The notes under the pieces: generated by a model | Seen by the model: the letters and a program-made list of their open reading frames with translations, nothing else | What the model was told of the DNA's origin: nothing | Databases searched by the model: none | Source of the DNA: Saccharomycopsis fibuligera x Saccharomycopsis cf. fibuligera | Lineage: Eukaryota; Ascomycota; Saccharomycetes; Ascoideales; Saccharomycopsidaceae | Assembly: GCA_001936135.1 (NCBI GenBank) | Contig: CP012817.1 | Span: forward strand, 2,108,001 to 2,172,000 | DNA: 64,000 nucleotides | Direction of reading: 5' to 3' | In this document: piece after piece, positions 10,401 to 20,010 of the stretch | Position numbering within the stretch: the stretch's first letter is position 1 | Layout: every line of letters begins with the position of its first letter | Program-made: the position numbers and the translations under genes

Positions 10401-11077
10401 ATTTGCAAAATTTACAAAACAATGGCAATTACAATAATCAAAATATTATTCATACTAATAATCATAATAATAGTTATTTTGACGGTACCACTCTGTCGAC
10501 TGGTACGCTCAGCTACAAAAACAACAATAATAATCTCAATGGCAACAACACTAACAACAGCCTTCTTGGAGTCACACAAAATAATAACAAGAGTTATAGT
10601 ATGAACAATGTTAGCACTGGCTCCAGCAAAACTCTCAAAGATTTAATAGTGGATCAAAATGATGCTATTCATTCTGACCTTAAGCAAAATGCTCTTGACA
10701 TGGTGGCTGCTACGGGTGCTCCAACGTCAGCACAGCTGCCTTCGGAGGACACTGGCCAAGGAGCTGGTTCTTTAGGATCAAAAAAAAATTCAAGAAAGAC
10801 AGGATCGTTTTACACTTTAAGCAATGGTAGTGCATCCTTGAGTTCATTACTTCGTGGCAGGTCTGAACTGACTAGTAGTCGCGCAGTTACTGGTGCAGAA
10901 GGACGTCATGCTAAAAATGGTAGTAACGAGACTAATAATGGTAATAGTAATACCCATAATGGTAAATCTTGTGAAGTTTGCCAAGGGACAAAATTCTGTG
11001 CTAAGAAGGTGCAGTATAAGAATGGATCTATGGTAGCTAAAATTTGCCAGGACTGCGGTAATCAAGTCAATGCTTGA
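7412..11077 (+). CDS. WD40-repeat protein of the Dgr2/WDR44 type
   Basis: 1221 residues. The first WD repeat begins near residue 253 (IWCLKFSHDGKYLAAGGKD). It is split from the next by a Gly/Asn-rich insertion. Then come repeats at about 388 (GHSSDILSLDWS), 430 (FVTCAMFHPNDDRFFISGS) and on to about 604 (HLIYFWQV), with a further blade near 814 (GKIRIFRI). Split first repeats and this order match S. cerevisiae Dgr2/YMR102C and metazoan WDR44. The role in yeast is poorly defined. The C-terminal third is Asn/Ser-rich low complexity and ends in a compact cysteine cluster (CEVC ... KFC ... CQDC, about 1187-1212) that looks like a small zinc-binding module. A GTG-initiated extension to 7394 is possible by frame only. 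The ATG at 7412 (accATGG) is chosen. Confidence 0.85.
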   Translation: MDLAALLTGAGASVAELPQHSDNASQSRLQFLPQTVITTKRQPEITLNQANIRQNYKSGMSSTGGAAGSGIPKVAGADAASPAPHPTPTINVTDSYFTFKNNTDNMNSNHTDTDTDRDEFDTTMTPTFQMPKQSRLPSFQMLPQDYPDEYYYDTEDLDIYRLFVQPKYLKINSGSKFRTSLFKRLFLAQELDTTKRNVSNIKPTISNLSSSVFSNNTSHCDNASTAQSSTASSSAAGASNNTKKKKNVVANRDNAIWCLKFSHDGKYLAAGGKDSVIRVYKVISSPLDRLEYEHNKANADLARVSVGGNGLGNSNGGADIGSLTDSTSDAGRSCNNEFDGNNGFDGASNYNGTNTGQSMYRNISNGATTAADSGTLYAPLFHDAPYKEFHGHSSDILSLDWSKNNFLLSSSMDRTVRLWHVERAECLKVFKHLDFVTCAMFHPNDDRFFISGSLDKKIRLWSILDGEVSFHQEVSSMITACEFFPRGDCIAVGTINGLVFVFETKGLHLKYHLDLRKNYIKNSSGAKVSGLQVFEMKPEKNGFVDTRILITTNDSRVRLYSCEKKKLLMKFKGLQNTSSQAMAVSSSDHALVLSASEDHLIYFWQVNDKEVLKKSKKKGKGINIFKKAAAATTASSNGSSNNVGSFKRSRVKLGDDDLPENIKNANYYSFHAHHSAVTSAIFVPNRAKKLLYLSNDPVYDLNRTFGEILEHSSEQEKQEGLKNVNNLLKRVLSKSSLSSNSSQEDFGQLQTSPSSIATDFNTENVTSFLNSGSSKSDKHFDLLRSLKNKNEVDLMISLLDPLAFQIVVSADESGKIRIFRIDSAYQIRKIIQEELIPNANNSSNGKKSHHHHDSNVSKLNLDPFLKKLNNHEHYLVSQRLNTLTLDENGMITNTAKPLRNKHLYHHPLPLLRLKRKNTTSTTGRKYTLGSNNGGPFTPTTDLPSPGATGAYRFGGVNSSAQNSPFGSPMKATTGDLTVPVEDERRFPTLSGSVSALNLQNLQNNGNYNNQNIIHTNNHNNSYFDGTTLSTGTLSYKNNNNNLNGNNTNNSLLGVTQNNNKSYSMNNVSTGSSKTLKDLIVDQNDAIHSDLKQNALDMVAATGAPTSAQLPSEDTGQGAGSLGSKKNSRKTGSFYTLSNGSASLSSLLRGRSELTSSRAVTGAEGRHAKNGSNETNNGNSNTHNGKSCEVCQGTKFCAKKVQYKNGSMVAKICQDCGNQVNA

Positions 11078-11974
11078 ACTGTTGTTCAATACCTCCAAAA
11101 CTTTCCTGTACAATGTTGATCTTTCTCTTGAGCAATGGCTAGTCTTAGCTAATAATCTCATTTATTTTCATTATATTATTCATTTTCAATCTTTTTATTG
11201 TTTTTCCAATATTCATATCGTCATCTTGTAACATTCATTTATTCATAATTGCATTCATTTACTACATTATTATTTTTCTATTCATTTACTTTCGTTACTG
11301 ACCTTAATCAGGTTTAACAACACTTGCATTTTTAATTTTTATGTTTTTTCTAAACTTGTTGATTTTTTTTTACTACTTCAAATTTTGTTGTTGCAAAGTC
11401 AGCTTCTGTGAAAATATTACAACCACTTAAAACCATAGTAAGTATATTGTATGATGATAAGCACAGATACTATTGGTTATAACAGTAATATTTTCATGTC
11501 GATAGTGGTAGAGTTATAACTTGTCTTTTAAATGTCTATATTATAGTTGATTTTATTATAAATTATTATAATCTCCCCATCATTCATTAATCTAATTTCC
11601 AATGTAAGTGTGATAATAAGAAAAACATTTAATGAAGAATTCCAAGTTGATTTTTGCTGAAACTTACAGACATGCTTCCAGCATGCATGTTGAGAAAAAT
11701 ACTTATTTAATAAAATCTTAGATTACCCTTGTTCATGTACAACCATGCACCAACACCACATTCGTGACATTCGAGCATTATAATTCTTGTTACAATTATG
11801 CTTGTAAGTGTATTAACTCAGTTGATGATTACTGATTAGTATAACTCCTACTAAACCACTAACAGTCAGCGCAGTCAAGTTTTTACAAGCTAAAAATAGA
11901 TATTATCTCATTTTAAATAACTTTATATATAAAAGATCGATTAAGCTCCATTGTTTATTTATTTGCCTATTTAA
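11078..11974. other. Convergent intergenic region (WD40 gene / ECM29 3' ends)
   Basis: About 900 bp, AT-rich. It contains many T-rich and ATTCATTT-like stretches expected of 3' UTRs and poly(A) sites, and a small imperfect palindrome around 11670-11690 (CATGC-ttcca-GCATG). No coding sequence or convincing RNA gene seen. Confidence 0.55.
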
Positions 11975-14900
11975 CTATTTTCCCTCTTTTAAAACTTTTT
12001 CAATACGAACTTTCACAATGGTTGACAAATCTTTATCGTATGCATTCTTCAAGTCTTGTAAAATTTTTTCTTTCAAATGGTGCGCGTTTTCAACTTCATT
12101 GTCTGCATTGTCGTATTTAGACAATACCGAAAGTAAAACAGAAATAGCGCCCGCTGCTTGCACTCTGACGTTTTCAATATCTGGGTCTTCTAAACAATGT
12201 GTTTTCAAAGTTTTATAGAGTGACGACAACCATTCAACCGGAACAACTTGGGTATTTGTATCATCGTTGTTATTGTAATATTTGGCAATCCTCTCAAGTA
12301 CTGTAGCCGAGTTTTGTGATACTGCGAGTTTTGATCGCCATGTGGGAATAACGTGTGCTGATTGAAAAAAATATGGGATTGCTTCAGCGAATATGTACTT
12401 GATCATTTCCAATGGAACGGCCTTTGACTTTATATTGTTATTGCTGTCGGTGATTGGTTCAATGGTAAAGCTGTTAGCAAGGGTTGCTAAAAGATCAATG
12501 TTGGTGGTTTCTCTTTCACAATTCACTGCTGATGATTTGGAATACTGCTTCTCGGTTTTTATTTTCTTAGCAGCGCTTTTATCATCATCATCATCATTAT
12601 CCGAATCATCATCTGAACTATCTGACTGTTCATAGAAGCTATCTTGTAAAAACGGTTTAATTATCCGTATCTCCTCACCATAAAGCTTACTGCTAGGGAA
12701 AACTTCAGCAAACAATCCTAATGATTTAATTGATTCTTTTTGATATTGCTTATTGCGTTTTTTAGCCTCCACTAGAACAACTTTTTCAATTTGATGATAC
12801 AATTTATAATCATCATCAATTGCTTTGTTTTTGAAATTTTTCGTAAAGGTTACAAGAGCATTAAGCACCACCTCTTTACCATTCCATGATCTGCCTTTAC
12901 AAGCCTCGAGCAAAATAGCGAATAGTCTCTCAACCATATCATTATTTAAGCCCACAATGTTTTGATCTGCTGAATTAACATTATTAGAGCTCATTAAAGT
13001 ACAAGCATTAGCAATAGCTTTAGCACACACTTGCCTTATAGAGTATTGTTGTGATTGTAACTGCTCAGTAACAATATTGCAAATCTCATCAATATATAAC
13101 TTGGCTGCTGATTTACCACCAGTGTTTTCAATCCACACTGACTTGAATTTATCAGCAACACTGGAATTTTCATCATTTTGACAAACAAATGCCAATGGCA
13201 AAAAGAAACTAGCAACTTTGCTGAATTTGTCAGTGGAAAATTTAGCAATGGATTCACAACCAACGCCAGCAATTTTTCTTTCTTGTTCACTTTTACAATC
13301 AAAATACAAATCTTTGAGAAAAACCCCATACTTAACAATAGCATCGATTTCACAAACACGACACAAATATCCAGCAGCATTAGCATAAGCAATAGCAACA
13401 GTTTCATTTCTATCTTTCAACTGAGAAATACATGTTTTTAACAAGATAGCACCATAGGACTCATTGAGCAAAAATAAATGTTTGACAACAAGGGTGACTA
13501 AAACTTTACTTACTGCGACTTTAGAAGGAAGTCCTACTGACTTCTTAATAGCAGAATTCAACTTTGGCACAAGTTCTTTCATAAGATCATCATCAGCTAG
13601 ATCCAACATTCTTTCTACTGCTTCCATCATTGGAGAATGGCCAACACTAGTCAATCTTTTAGCATCAATATCAGAAGACTTAAGATTATATTTATCAGCA
13701 TTCAAGGCCAAATAGTTGACTATCTGTGGCTCGAGTGTAGACATCAATGAAAGAAGTTCCTCAATAAGACCAGGAATAAAAGGTTTCAAAGCATCGCCTG
13801 CCTTCATACAGAGTTTCAATATGATTGACAATGAATAGCTTCGAACTTCTTCTACCCCACTCAAAATACCTTTAGTACCTACTAAGAATGGAATTAAATT
13901 GGTTAATATCTTGTCGTAATTTTTGGCAGTAGCTCCACTGTTTGCATTTTCAAGTGATCTAATTAAATTGTTAGCTAAAAATTTAGTCAATTTTGTGCCT
14001 GAATCACGAACAGAATCTTTGATATCATCCATTGATCTGAATGCCAAAGTCCAAATTTCTTCTAATTTGTCCTCGTACATTTCAATTTTCAAAACTTGCA
14101 ATAAATCAACTAATGCTACCGTGGCAGCTTGACGAACTCTCCATTCTCTGTTACTTATGCTCGTAAGCAATTCTTGAAGAATAATATTAGAATTAAGCTC
14201 GATGATCTTAGAACTATTTGGTACCAAAATATTCCAAATGTCACTCATGGACCTCGAAACGTTCTCGTTCGGATCAAATTTGTATCTGTAAAGTTTAACA
14301 ATCAAGTTTTTGGTTAAGGTATCATTGGATTGAAGAAGTTGTTCCAAATTAGACTTTGACATAATGTTACCCAATCCAAAAGCAATACCCTTTCTAGAAG
14401 CCCATAATGCTGAACTTTTTGTCAATGACATAAATTTGTAAACTAAACTTGGATCACCTACTTCCGAGGCCAAGCTAAGTATATCTTTGTAAGTGGAAAT
14501 AGAACCATCAGGCGTGTTTAGGATACCAGGCTCAAATAATTCAGTTTCTTCACTAATTGTTCCTGCCGTAAGATTTGTAGCACCAGTTGAACTGGTAAAA
14601 GATTTGATCAATCCTTTGACCAAAGTTTCTTTCAAATCAGAATTACCCATTTCATAAATCAAACTCAACCCTGTAGATGCAGATTCTTGAATTAGATCAT
14701 CATTTTCGGCCAAGTAGCGCATAAAAGCAACATGAATCTCTTTAGATTTACTGTATACTGGCTCAAGGTGACCACAATATTTCACCAAAGACAATAACCA
14801 AATACAAGCTGCTTTGCGCAATGAAGGCTTAGTATTAGCACAGCTTTTCAATACCATTGCAACAATTATTCCCAAACTTTGTGTCAGCTTTGGTAACACC

Positions 14901-17900
14901 AACTGTTTGATAGCGTCAATATTATACCCTTGAACGTCTAAAGTCTTTGTTAATACTTTAGAGTCCCACCCACTGGCTAGGATGGTCAAAGCCTCACCAC
15001 CGGCAAATAAAAATTCACTTTGTTTAAATGTATGGGTGTCATATAAGGCTTGTAAGTAGTCACAGTTTTCTGTCTTATTATCCTTCACAGGTTGAGAAGG
15101 TGGAAGAACTAACGATAAGTATGCCCAAGTTAAGCACGATTTTTCATCAGATTTTTTCATTCTTGTCTTGACGAGCTCTTTCACGTCTGACAAGCATTCT
15201 AGAGCACCTGTAGAGATATTGTTAGCATTCAAAGCACCGTACTTGGAAAGTTCATTTAAACCATCCAAAAGAATTTGGAAATGTCTCCAGTTTTTGGATT
15301 CATAACTGCTTTTAAAAAGCAGTTTATAATTAGACAATAATTCTTCAAAGAAAGAGCCAATGTTAACGATATCAGACAACCTTTTGGTGACATTTAGACG
15401 GCCAACTAAGTGTCCGATAATGTCTAACCTTGCAATAACAAAGTCGGCATCCTCAGAGGTAATACTATTTGCCAGGTAAAGCTGTAATGATTTAGTGAAA
15501 TGAGATATTGGCGTTAGTAATCTATTCACAATATTCTTCAATATTTCAGTATCCAATAATCCATTGGACAATATAATTCCAATAGACTTAGACAAGATTG
15601 AAATAGTTTCATATTGAACAAGTCTAGCATAGAAAGTCTTATTATATTTGATACTAGAATCTGTGACTTCGATATTAATCAAAGATAACAAGTTTTCAAT
15701 TAACGGCTTGTTTACAATTCTATTAATGGTATTGGTATCCGTCAAAGATACAATAGAATTGAAAATAGGGCCAAACTGATATATGTTTTTGTATACCAAA
15801 TTGAAACTTTGTAAATCGTTTTTTAGGGTTTTATTTTGATGCGAAATGCTGTTGAAGGATAAATATTCGTTAACAATCAGATTCAAATATAATGTAAGAA
15901 AATCTTTGCTTTCGCCAGCACTTGCATCAGTTTTCTTCAAAAATGTAGTCACTAAACCTCTTACTTTTTCATCTAATTCCAATGCCTTTTCGACTCTAAA
16001 ATCCCAATCTTCATCAACAACAATTACAGTACTTTGACCTTTCACACTTTCCATAACAAGAATTTTAAGTAAGTATTTGAAAGTATCAGCAAGAACAGCT
16101 GGCAATAACGAGCTGTAAGGATATTTGTGATAATATTCAATTTCCTGCTGCAATTGTTTTACCAATTCGGTAAAACTTGGGAAAACTAATTTGTTGATAT
16201 TGTTGAAACCAAGCAATTCCTTAGTAGTTTTGAGGACACTTGTAGTACCTTTTAAAGAATTTTGGCTACCACTATCAGTTCCGTTCAATTTATTAAATGT
16301 TTTCTCTGGAATGTCTAATGAAGATTTATAAAGATTAAACCAATATGGATTTAGACCTTTTCCACTAGCTTCCACCACATCATATCTGTTTGAATATAGA
16401 GAACCATAAATGTTCAAAAAACGAGCTTCAACATCATTATATTCGAAAAGAGCATTGGTAAACTTGATTGCCAAATATCGGCAAGAAGAAACAGCAGACA
16501 GTATTTCTGGTCTAGTTTCTATCGTGTTCTGCATCTCAACATCACCATCAGCGTCGGTATCACTAAAATCACGCCCGAGAAAGTTTTTGAAGAAAATTTT
16601 TAATGAAGCTGCAACCTTTTTCTTTTTATCAGAGTCTGGTTCAATGTAAAAAAATCTGGAAAAATTACTGATTAATTTAGCTAAAGCATCCTGTACTACT
16701 GATACGTTATCATGTAATTCACCTCTAACAGAGTTGAAAAAAAACTTCAAATAAGTCAATTCATCGTCAAGCAATAACTTTGGCTCATTTCTAATGAAGT
16801 CAGAAAGCGCTTCATATTGCAATCTTCTATTTTCCAATACTAAGGTAACTTTCATAGTTGGAATATTAGAAAGCTGAAGTTTTGGCCAGCCTTCATTTTG
16901 AATATTTTGTAATATGATGGAAGCCATTTCAGTGTTGAAATTTTTCACATCTTGCAGATATCCAATAGACTTACTATTTCTGGCAGAACTGTACTTGGCA
17001 AACAAAAGCGCACTTTTTTTCAATTTCGGTAATGATGAGTCAAACCCAATTTTTGAAATCTGGGCAAGCTTTTCTCCTCCATAATCAAAAACTTTTGTAC
17101 TTTTCATGAATATCTTTGTCAAAAGAGTTTCCTGTATTTGTGGTGGGACAGATTTTCTTTGATTATCGCCCAAATAATATTGCAAAGCTGCTTCAATAAG
17201 GACAGGATTATTGAAAGTAGCATCGGAAAAATCAACTTTCCTAAGCGTATTGGAGGCTATGTCCCTGATAGAAGAATTAGTATCAACAGTGGCAAAGAAA
17301 AAAATAAGCAAGAAATGTGAATTTTTGCTTATTGCGTCGTTACTAATATCTAACAAGCTCAAAAATAACAAAAACTTTATTTTGAGCTCGTTGAGATTAT
17401 TGTAGTTGAATGAAACACCGGCATCATATGTCAAAAACTTTACTTCGTAGTTAGATAAGCCTGGGCAGTGGTAAAACTCGTTTATTTGTCCGCTTGTAGA
17501 GTTGTTAGGCAACAACAAAAAGATGTTCTCAATTTTGCTGAATATAATATCAAGACCCTTTTTGTTATCGTTTATATTGAGGAACAGCGTTGTAAATTCA
17601 TCGGGAGACTTGTAGATTTGCGAGAATTCAATACTGAATTGCTTGAGTGACCTTTCGTTGAACTTGGCAACTAGTTTGCAAAATATGTTGAATGCTCTTG
17701 CAAGAACGGCTGGGCCTTCTGTAGTAGTATGTTTCAGCTGTTCTTCAATACAATTTAGAATCAATGGTATGTAATTTACTATAGCGGTTAAATCATTTTC
17801 TCTTTCTAAGCCTTTTGAGACAAATAAGTATGAATAAAGTTTCACATTACTAACATTTTGATTAGTGCCATCAGGAGCTAATGGGCTTTTTGCTTGTTGC

Positions 17901-18124
17901 AATAGTTTCTGAATTGGAAGTTTGACTTCTGGAGAAGAGCCAATTCTTGTCATTAAGTGACCAACAAACTTCAAGATCTTGGATCTGACCTGGTTGTGTG
18001 GAGATGCTAGCTTCAATAAAAGTGGGGCAAGAAACGTGTTTAAGCTCTGTTGGAACTTTTCATCGCTACTAGAAAGTGTGATTCTAAGCTCGACCTTTTC
18101 AATGAGCTGAAGTTCGGCCTCCAT
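11975..18124 (-). CDS. ECM29: Ecm29, proteasome-associated HEAT-repeat adaptor
   Basis: 2049 residues starting MEAELQLIEKVELR. The N-terminal section (LNTFLAPLLLKLASPH ... VRSKILKFVGHLMTRI) and the C-terminal HEAT arrays (for example EWRVRQAATVALVDLLQ, SIRQVCAKAIANACTL) match Ecm29. This protein binds the 26S proteasome, tethers core to regulatory particle and checks assembly. An acidic insertion, SSDDDSDNDDDDD, followed by a basic KKIKTEK lies near residue 1838. The protein is somewhat longer than S. cerevisiae Ecm29 (1868 residues). A frame extension to 18205 would need a TTG start; the ATG at 18124 fits the family start and is used. The 350-bp upstream gap carries a PACE-like motif typical of proteasome genes. 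Confidence 0.93.
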   Translation of the reverse strand: MEAELQLIEKVELRITLSSSDEKFQQSLNTFLAPLLLKLASPHNQVRSKILKFVGHLMTRIGSSPEVKLPIQKLLQQAKSPLAPDGTNQNVSNVKLYSYLFVSKGLERENDLTAIVNYIPLILNCIEEQLKHTTTEGPAVLARAFNIFCKLVAKFNERSLKQFSIEFSQIYKSPDEFTTLFLNINDNKKGLDIIFSKIENIFLLLPNNSTSGQINEFYHCPGLSNYEVKFLTYDAGVSFNYNNLNELKIKFLLFLSLLDISNDAISKNSHFLLIFFFATVDTNSSIRDIASNTLRKVDFSDATFNNPVLIEAALQYYLGDNQRKSVPPQIQETLLTKIFMKSTKVFDYGGEKLAQISKIGFDSSLPKLKKSALLFAKYSSARNSKSIGYLQDVKNFNTEMASIILQNIQNEGWPKLQLSNIPTMKVTLVLENRRLQYEALSDFIRNEPKLLLDDELTYLKFFFNSVRGELHDNVSVVQDALAKLISNFSRFFYIEPDSDKKKKVAASLKIFFKNFLGRDFSDTDADGDVEMQNTIETRPEILSAVSSCRYLAIKFTNALFEYNDVEARFLNIYGSLYSNRYDVVEASGKGLNPYWFNLYKSSLDIPEKTFNKLNGTDSGSQNSLKGTTSVLKTTKELLGFNNINKLVFPSFTELVKQLQQEIEYYHKYPYSSLLPAVLADTFKYLLKILVMESVKGQSTVIVVDEDWDFRVEKALELDEKVRGLVTTFLKKTDASAGESKDFLTLYLNLIVNEYLSFNSISHQNKTLKNDLQSFNLVYKNIYQFGPIFNSIVSLTDTNTINRIVNKPLIENLLSLINIEVTDSSIKYNKTFYARLVQYETISILSKSIGIILSNGLLDTEILKNIVNRLLTPISHFTKSLQLYLANSITSEDADFVIARLDIIGHLVGRLNVTKRLSDIVNIGSFFEELLSNYKLLFKSSYESKNWRHFQILLDGLNELSKYGALNANNISTGALECLSDVKELVKTRMKKSDEKSCLTWAYLSLVLPPSQPVKDNKTENCDYLQALYDTHTFKQSEFLFAGGEALTILASGWDSKVLTKTLDVQGYNIDAIKQLVLPKLTQSLGIIVAMVLKSCANTKPSLRKAACIWLLSLVKYCGHLEPVYSKSKEIHVAFMRYLAENDDLIQESASTGLSLIYEMGNSDLKETLVKGLIKSFTSSTGATNLTAGTISEETELFEPGILNTPDGSISTYKDILSLASEVGDPSLVYKFMSLTKSSALWASRKGIAFGLGNIMSKSNLEQLLQSNDTLTKNLIVKLYRYKFDPNENVSRSMSDIWNILVPNSSKIIELNSNIILQELLTSISNREWRVRQAATVALVDLLQVLKIEMYEDKLEEIWTLAFRSMDDIKDSVRDSGTKLTKFLANNLIRSLENANSGATAKNYDKILTNLIPFLVGTKGILSGVEEVRSYSLSIILKLCMKAGDALKPFIPGLIEELLSLMSTLEPQIVNYLALNADKYNLKSSDIDAKRLTSVGHSPMMEAVERMLDLADDDLMKELVPKLNSAIKKSVGLPSKVAVSKVLVTLVVKHLFLLNESYGAILLKTCISQLKDRNETVAIAYANAAGYLCRVCEIDAIVKYGVFLKDLYFDCKSEQERKIAGVGCESIAKFSTDKFSKVASFFLPLAFVCQNDENSSVADKFKSVWIENTGGKSAAKLYIDEICNIVTEQLQSQQYSIRQVCAKAIANACTLMSSNNVNSADQNIVGLNNDMVERLFAILLEACKGRSWNGKEVVLNALVTFTKNFKNKAIDDDYKLYHQIEKVVLVEAKKRNKQYQKESIKSLGLFAEVFPSSKLYGEEIRIIKPFLQDSFYEQSDSSDDDSDNDDDDDKSAAKKIKTEKQYSKSSAVNCERETTNIDLLATLANSFTIEPITDSNNNIKSKAVPLEMIKYIFAEAIPYFFQSAHVIPTWRSKLAVSQNSATVLERIAKYYNNNDDTNTQVVPVEWLSSLYKTLKTHCLEDPDIENVRVQAAGAISVLLSVLSKYDNADNEVENAHHLKEKILQDLKNAYDKDLSTIVKVRIEKVLKEGK

Positions 18125-18477
18125 TATTGTGTCTATCGATTGATGTCTTTTGCTGTGTCCAGTGAACTCGAGTGAAACAAGGAAAACCCAGTTAGTGTGA
18201 TTCAATGTATTGATATGTTTATTTTCAGTGGCAAAGTGGCGTTGTACCAGCGCCCCGGACCGTGTACACCCAAGAAACGTCGGAGTTTCTGGATCTAAAC
18301 GAGTTAACGTAATGAAGTTAATAATCAGTCCTTAAAAGTTAATTACAAGGACACCCACGAGAGAGCATTAATCCAAATATTGATTATATCTGGTATACTT
18401 TTATACAAAAAGGAAACAAAAAGAGCATGTGTCTTTCAATCTATCAATCTATTAAGAATATATTCACAAAGCTGCCA
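18125..18477. other. Intergenic: ECM29 promoter and OAC1 3' end
   Basis: 353 bp between two minus-strand genes. It holds a PACE-like site (18218-18225) and AT-rich sequence next to the OAC1 stop codon. Confidence 0.55.
18218..18225 (+). promoter_or_regulatory. PACE-like Rpn4 element (GTGGCAAA)
   Basis: GTGGCAAA with A in front, one base off the S. cerevisiae PACE consensus GGTGGCAAA. It lies about 95 bp upstream of the ECM29 ATG. Candida Rpn4 may prefer a different core, so the assignment is tentative. Confidence 0.35.
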
Positions 18478-19534
18478 TCACTGAAGCAATCTGGCTGATG
18501 ACTTCCAATTTTCATAGCGACGGTTCCATCTATTGACCCACTTCATTGTAGTTTCCATAAAAGTAAGCATCAAAATGGTATGAGGCCCCAACCTCAACAA
18601 TGCCGGACTCAACCCCTTAAAAAAGGCGCCGGTTCCCTCGGCCTTAAAAGTCTTGATAAAACAGTCTATAGGCCCACTGTACAAATTACCTCTTTGATTG
18701 TAAACTCTGGTGAGCACCACGTCGAATGGATTCATCACTATTCCTACACCAATACCAGTGATGCAGGAGGCAGTCAAATGCAAAAGCGTACCCTCGTTCA
18801 TGAGGTCGTACTTCTTGAGTGAAGATTTGGTGTAATTGTAAAGTGGTAGTTGAATACTGGATCCAGCAGAGGTTCTGATAATGGCTGCGTCACAGCCACG
18901 AAATAAGCCTTTGACACCACCTTCATTCTTGTAGATGGAAATGAGCCCTTCAATAAAATTATTATAGTGAGTTTGCTGTCCTACTTTGATGGCAGCGCCA
19001 GCAGAATAAGATTGCATTCTGGTCTTCACCAAGTATAATGGGGAGATTACTGCGGCACCAAGACCGCCAGTGACAGTCCCCGAGAACAAGTTAATTGCAG
19101 GATTCTGGTACAAATCGGCGTCTTCATTCGGATGGAAAAATTTGTTCAATGAGGTTCTTACTGGATCATAAAGACCTAACCTGCAACCGTTGAGCCCAAT
19201 CTGGTAGAAATATGCGCAAATCAATCCTTTTTGCAAGCCTCGAATGCCTTCGTGCTTGCCTATGGTGAAGAGCGCCTGAAATGGGTTACTGTAGTGTTTC
19301 ACCTTGACATCTTTGGCCTTTATAAGTTCGCCCTGAAGCTGCATTCTTGTCTTGACAATTTCTATAGGATTGGTTATGTTAACTGCCCCACAAGCAGCAA
19401 GAGATCCTGTGCTGGTGTTAGCTCGTGTCAGAATATACACGTACTCAATCATTTATGGTACAAAACATACCAGCCAAAAACCCAAGAAAGGGGTCGCTAT
19501 TGTAAGAGTCATTGATTTCTGGTTTATCATCCAT
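18478..19534 (-). CDS. OAC1: Oac1-type mitochondrial oxaloacetate/sulfate/isopropylmalate carrier (one intron)
   Basis: Two exons by splice signals and homology: 19534-19471 and 19406-18478, giving 330 residues. Exon 1 encodes MDDKPEINDSYNSDPFLGFL and ends at the A-G of AGSLAACGAVNIT. The join makes the GGA glycine of the conserved first helix (S. cerevisiae Oac1 has AGGLAACIAVTVTNP). Three mitochondrial-carrier repeats follow with signatures PIEIVKTR, PLYLVKTR and PFDVVLTR, plus the family stretch GLQKG ... YQIGLNGCRLG. Oac1 moves oxaloacetate, sulfate and alpha-isopropylmalate across the inner mitochondrial membrane and so supports leucine synthesis. A start at 19452 inside the intron would replace the first helix with an unrelated sequence. 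The promoter has a Leu3-type CCG-N4-CGG site. It is divergent from EFL1. Confidence 0.93.
19407..19470 (-). other. OAC1 intron, 64 nt
   Basis: GTATGT donor at 19470-19465, GCTAAC branch-like motif at 19422-19417 and CAG acceptor ending at 19407. Splicing restores the conserved carrier N-terminus in frame. Confidence 0.9.
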
Positions 19535-19650
19535 GGTTTGTCTCTGTAAGGCCTGGTGTGCTTGTTGAGGAAGAGGAATCTCAATCAGGCTGACAAGAAT
19601 TCAGCTAAGCTGACTTAAGTGAATCATCGCAGCAATTAATGGAAGCGTTG

Positions 19651-19660
19651 CCGAGAACGG
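19651..19660. promoter_or_regulatory. Leu3-type site CCGAGAACGG (CCG-N4-CGG)
   Basis: This fits the Zn2Cys6 factor Leu3 half-site arrangement CCGNNNNCGG. It is 117 bp upstream of the OAC1 ATG. S. cerevisiae OAC1 is an established Leu3 target. Binding here is inferred. Confidence 0.55.
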
Positions 19661-19900
19661 GTTGTGGACAATAAGGACATAAAGAGAACATAAGAAAGAG
19701 AAAGCGCCACGCTGGTGATACAACCTACAACATCTACACATCACTGCAAGTAAGTTTTAAATAGACTCCTGCCACTCTCGATAATAAAGTAAAATATAAA
19801 TAACCAGAATAGAGCCCAAAGCGTATTGCCTGACCTTGTATTAGTTATCACGGTTGTGAGCTCTGCGACGCAACACCGTTTCATCAATTTTGATTTTTAT

Positions 19901-19908
19901 CTCATCGC
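19901..19908 (-). promoter_or_regulatory. PAC element (GCGATGAG on the minus strand)
   Basis: CTCATCGC on the + strand, 103 bp before the chosen EFL1 ATG but only 16 bp before an alternative upstream ATG at 19924. It fits a ribosome-biogenesis gene and favours the downstream start. Confidence 0.5.
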
Positions 19909-20010
19909 TGCTCCAAAAGTAGAATGCAGACAAGAAAAAAATTCACTCTCAAATCCATCTCATCATCTAATCACCGCCTCTCAACTATACTGTCCAACGG
20001 CACAGCAAAA

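Larger units (their letters stand above)
19535..20010. other. Divergent promoter region OAC1 / EFL1
   Basis: About 476 bp. It contains a Leu3-type site near OAC1 and a PAC element near EFL1, listed separately. The short frames seen here have no recognisable product. Confidence 0.6.

Noticed and set aside
11453-11560. Possible C/D-box snoRNA starting at ATGATGA
   Set aside because: There is no D box (CTGA) at a suitable distance and no terminal stem.
18124-18205. Upstream extension of ECM29
   Set aside because: It would require a TTG start; the ATG at 18124 fits the family. Similar non-ATG extensions at 7394, 27039 and 62342 were also refused.
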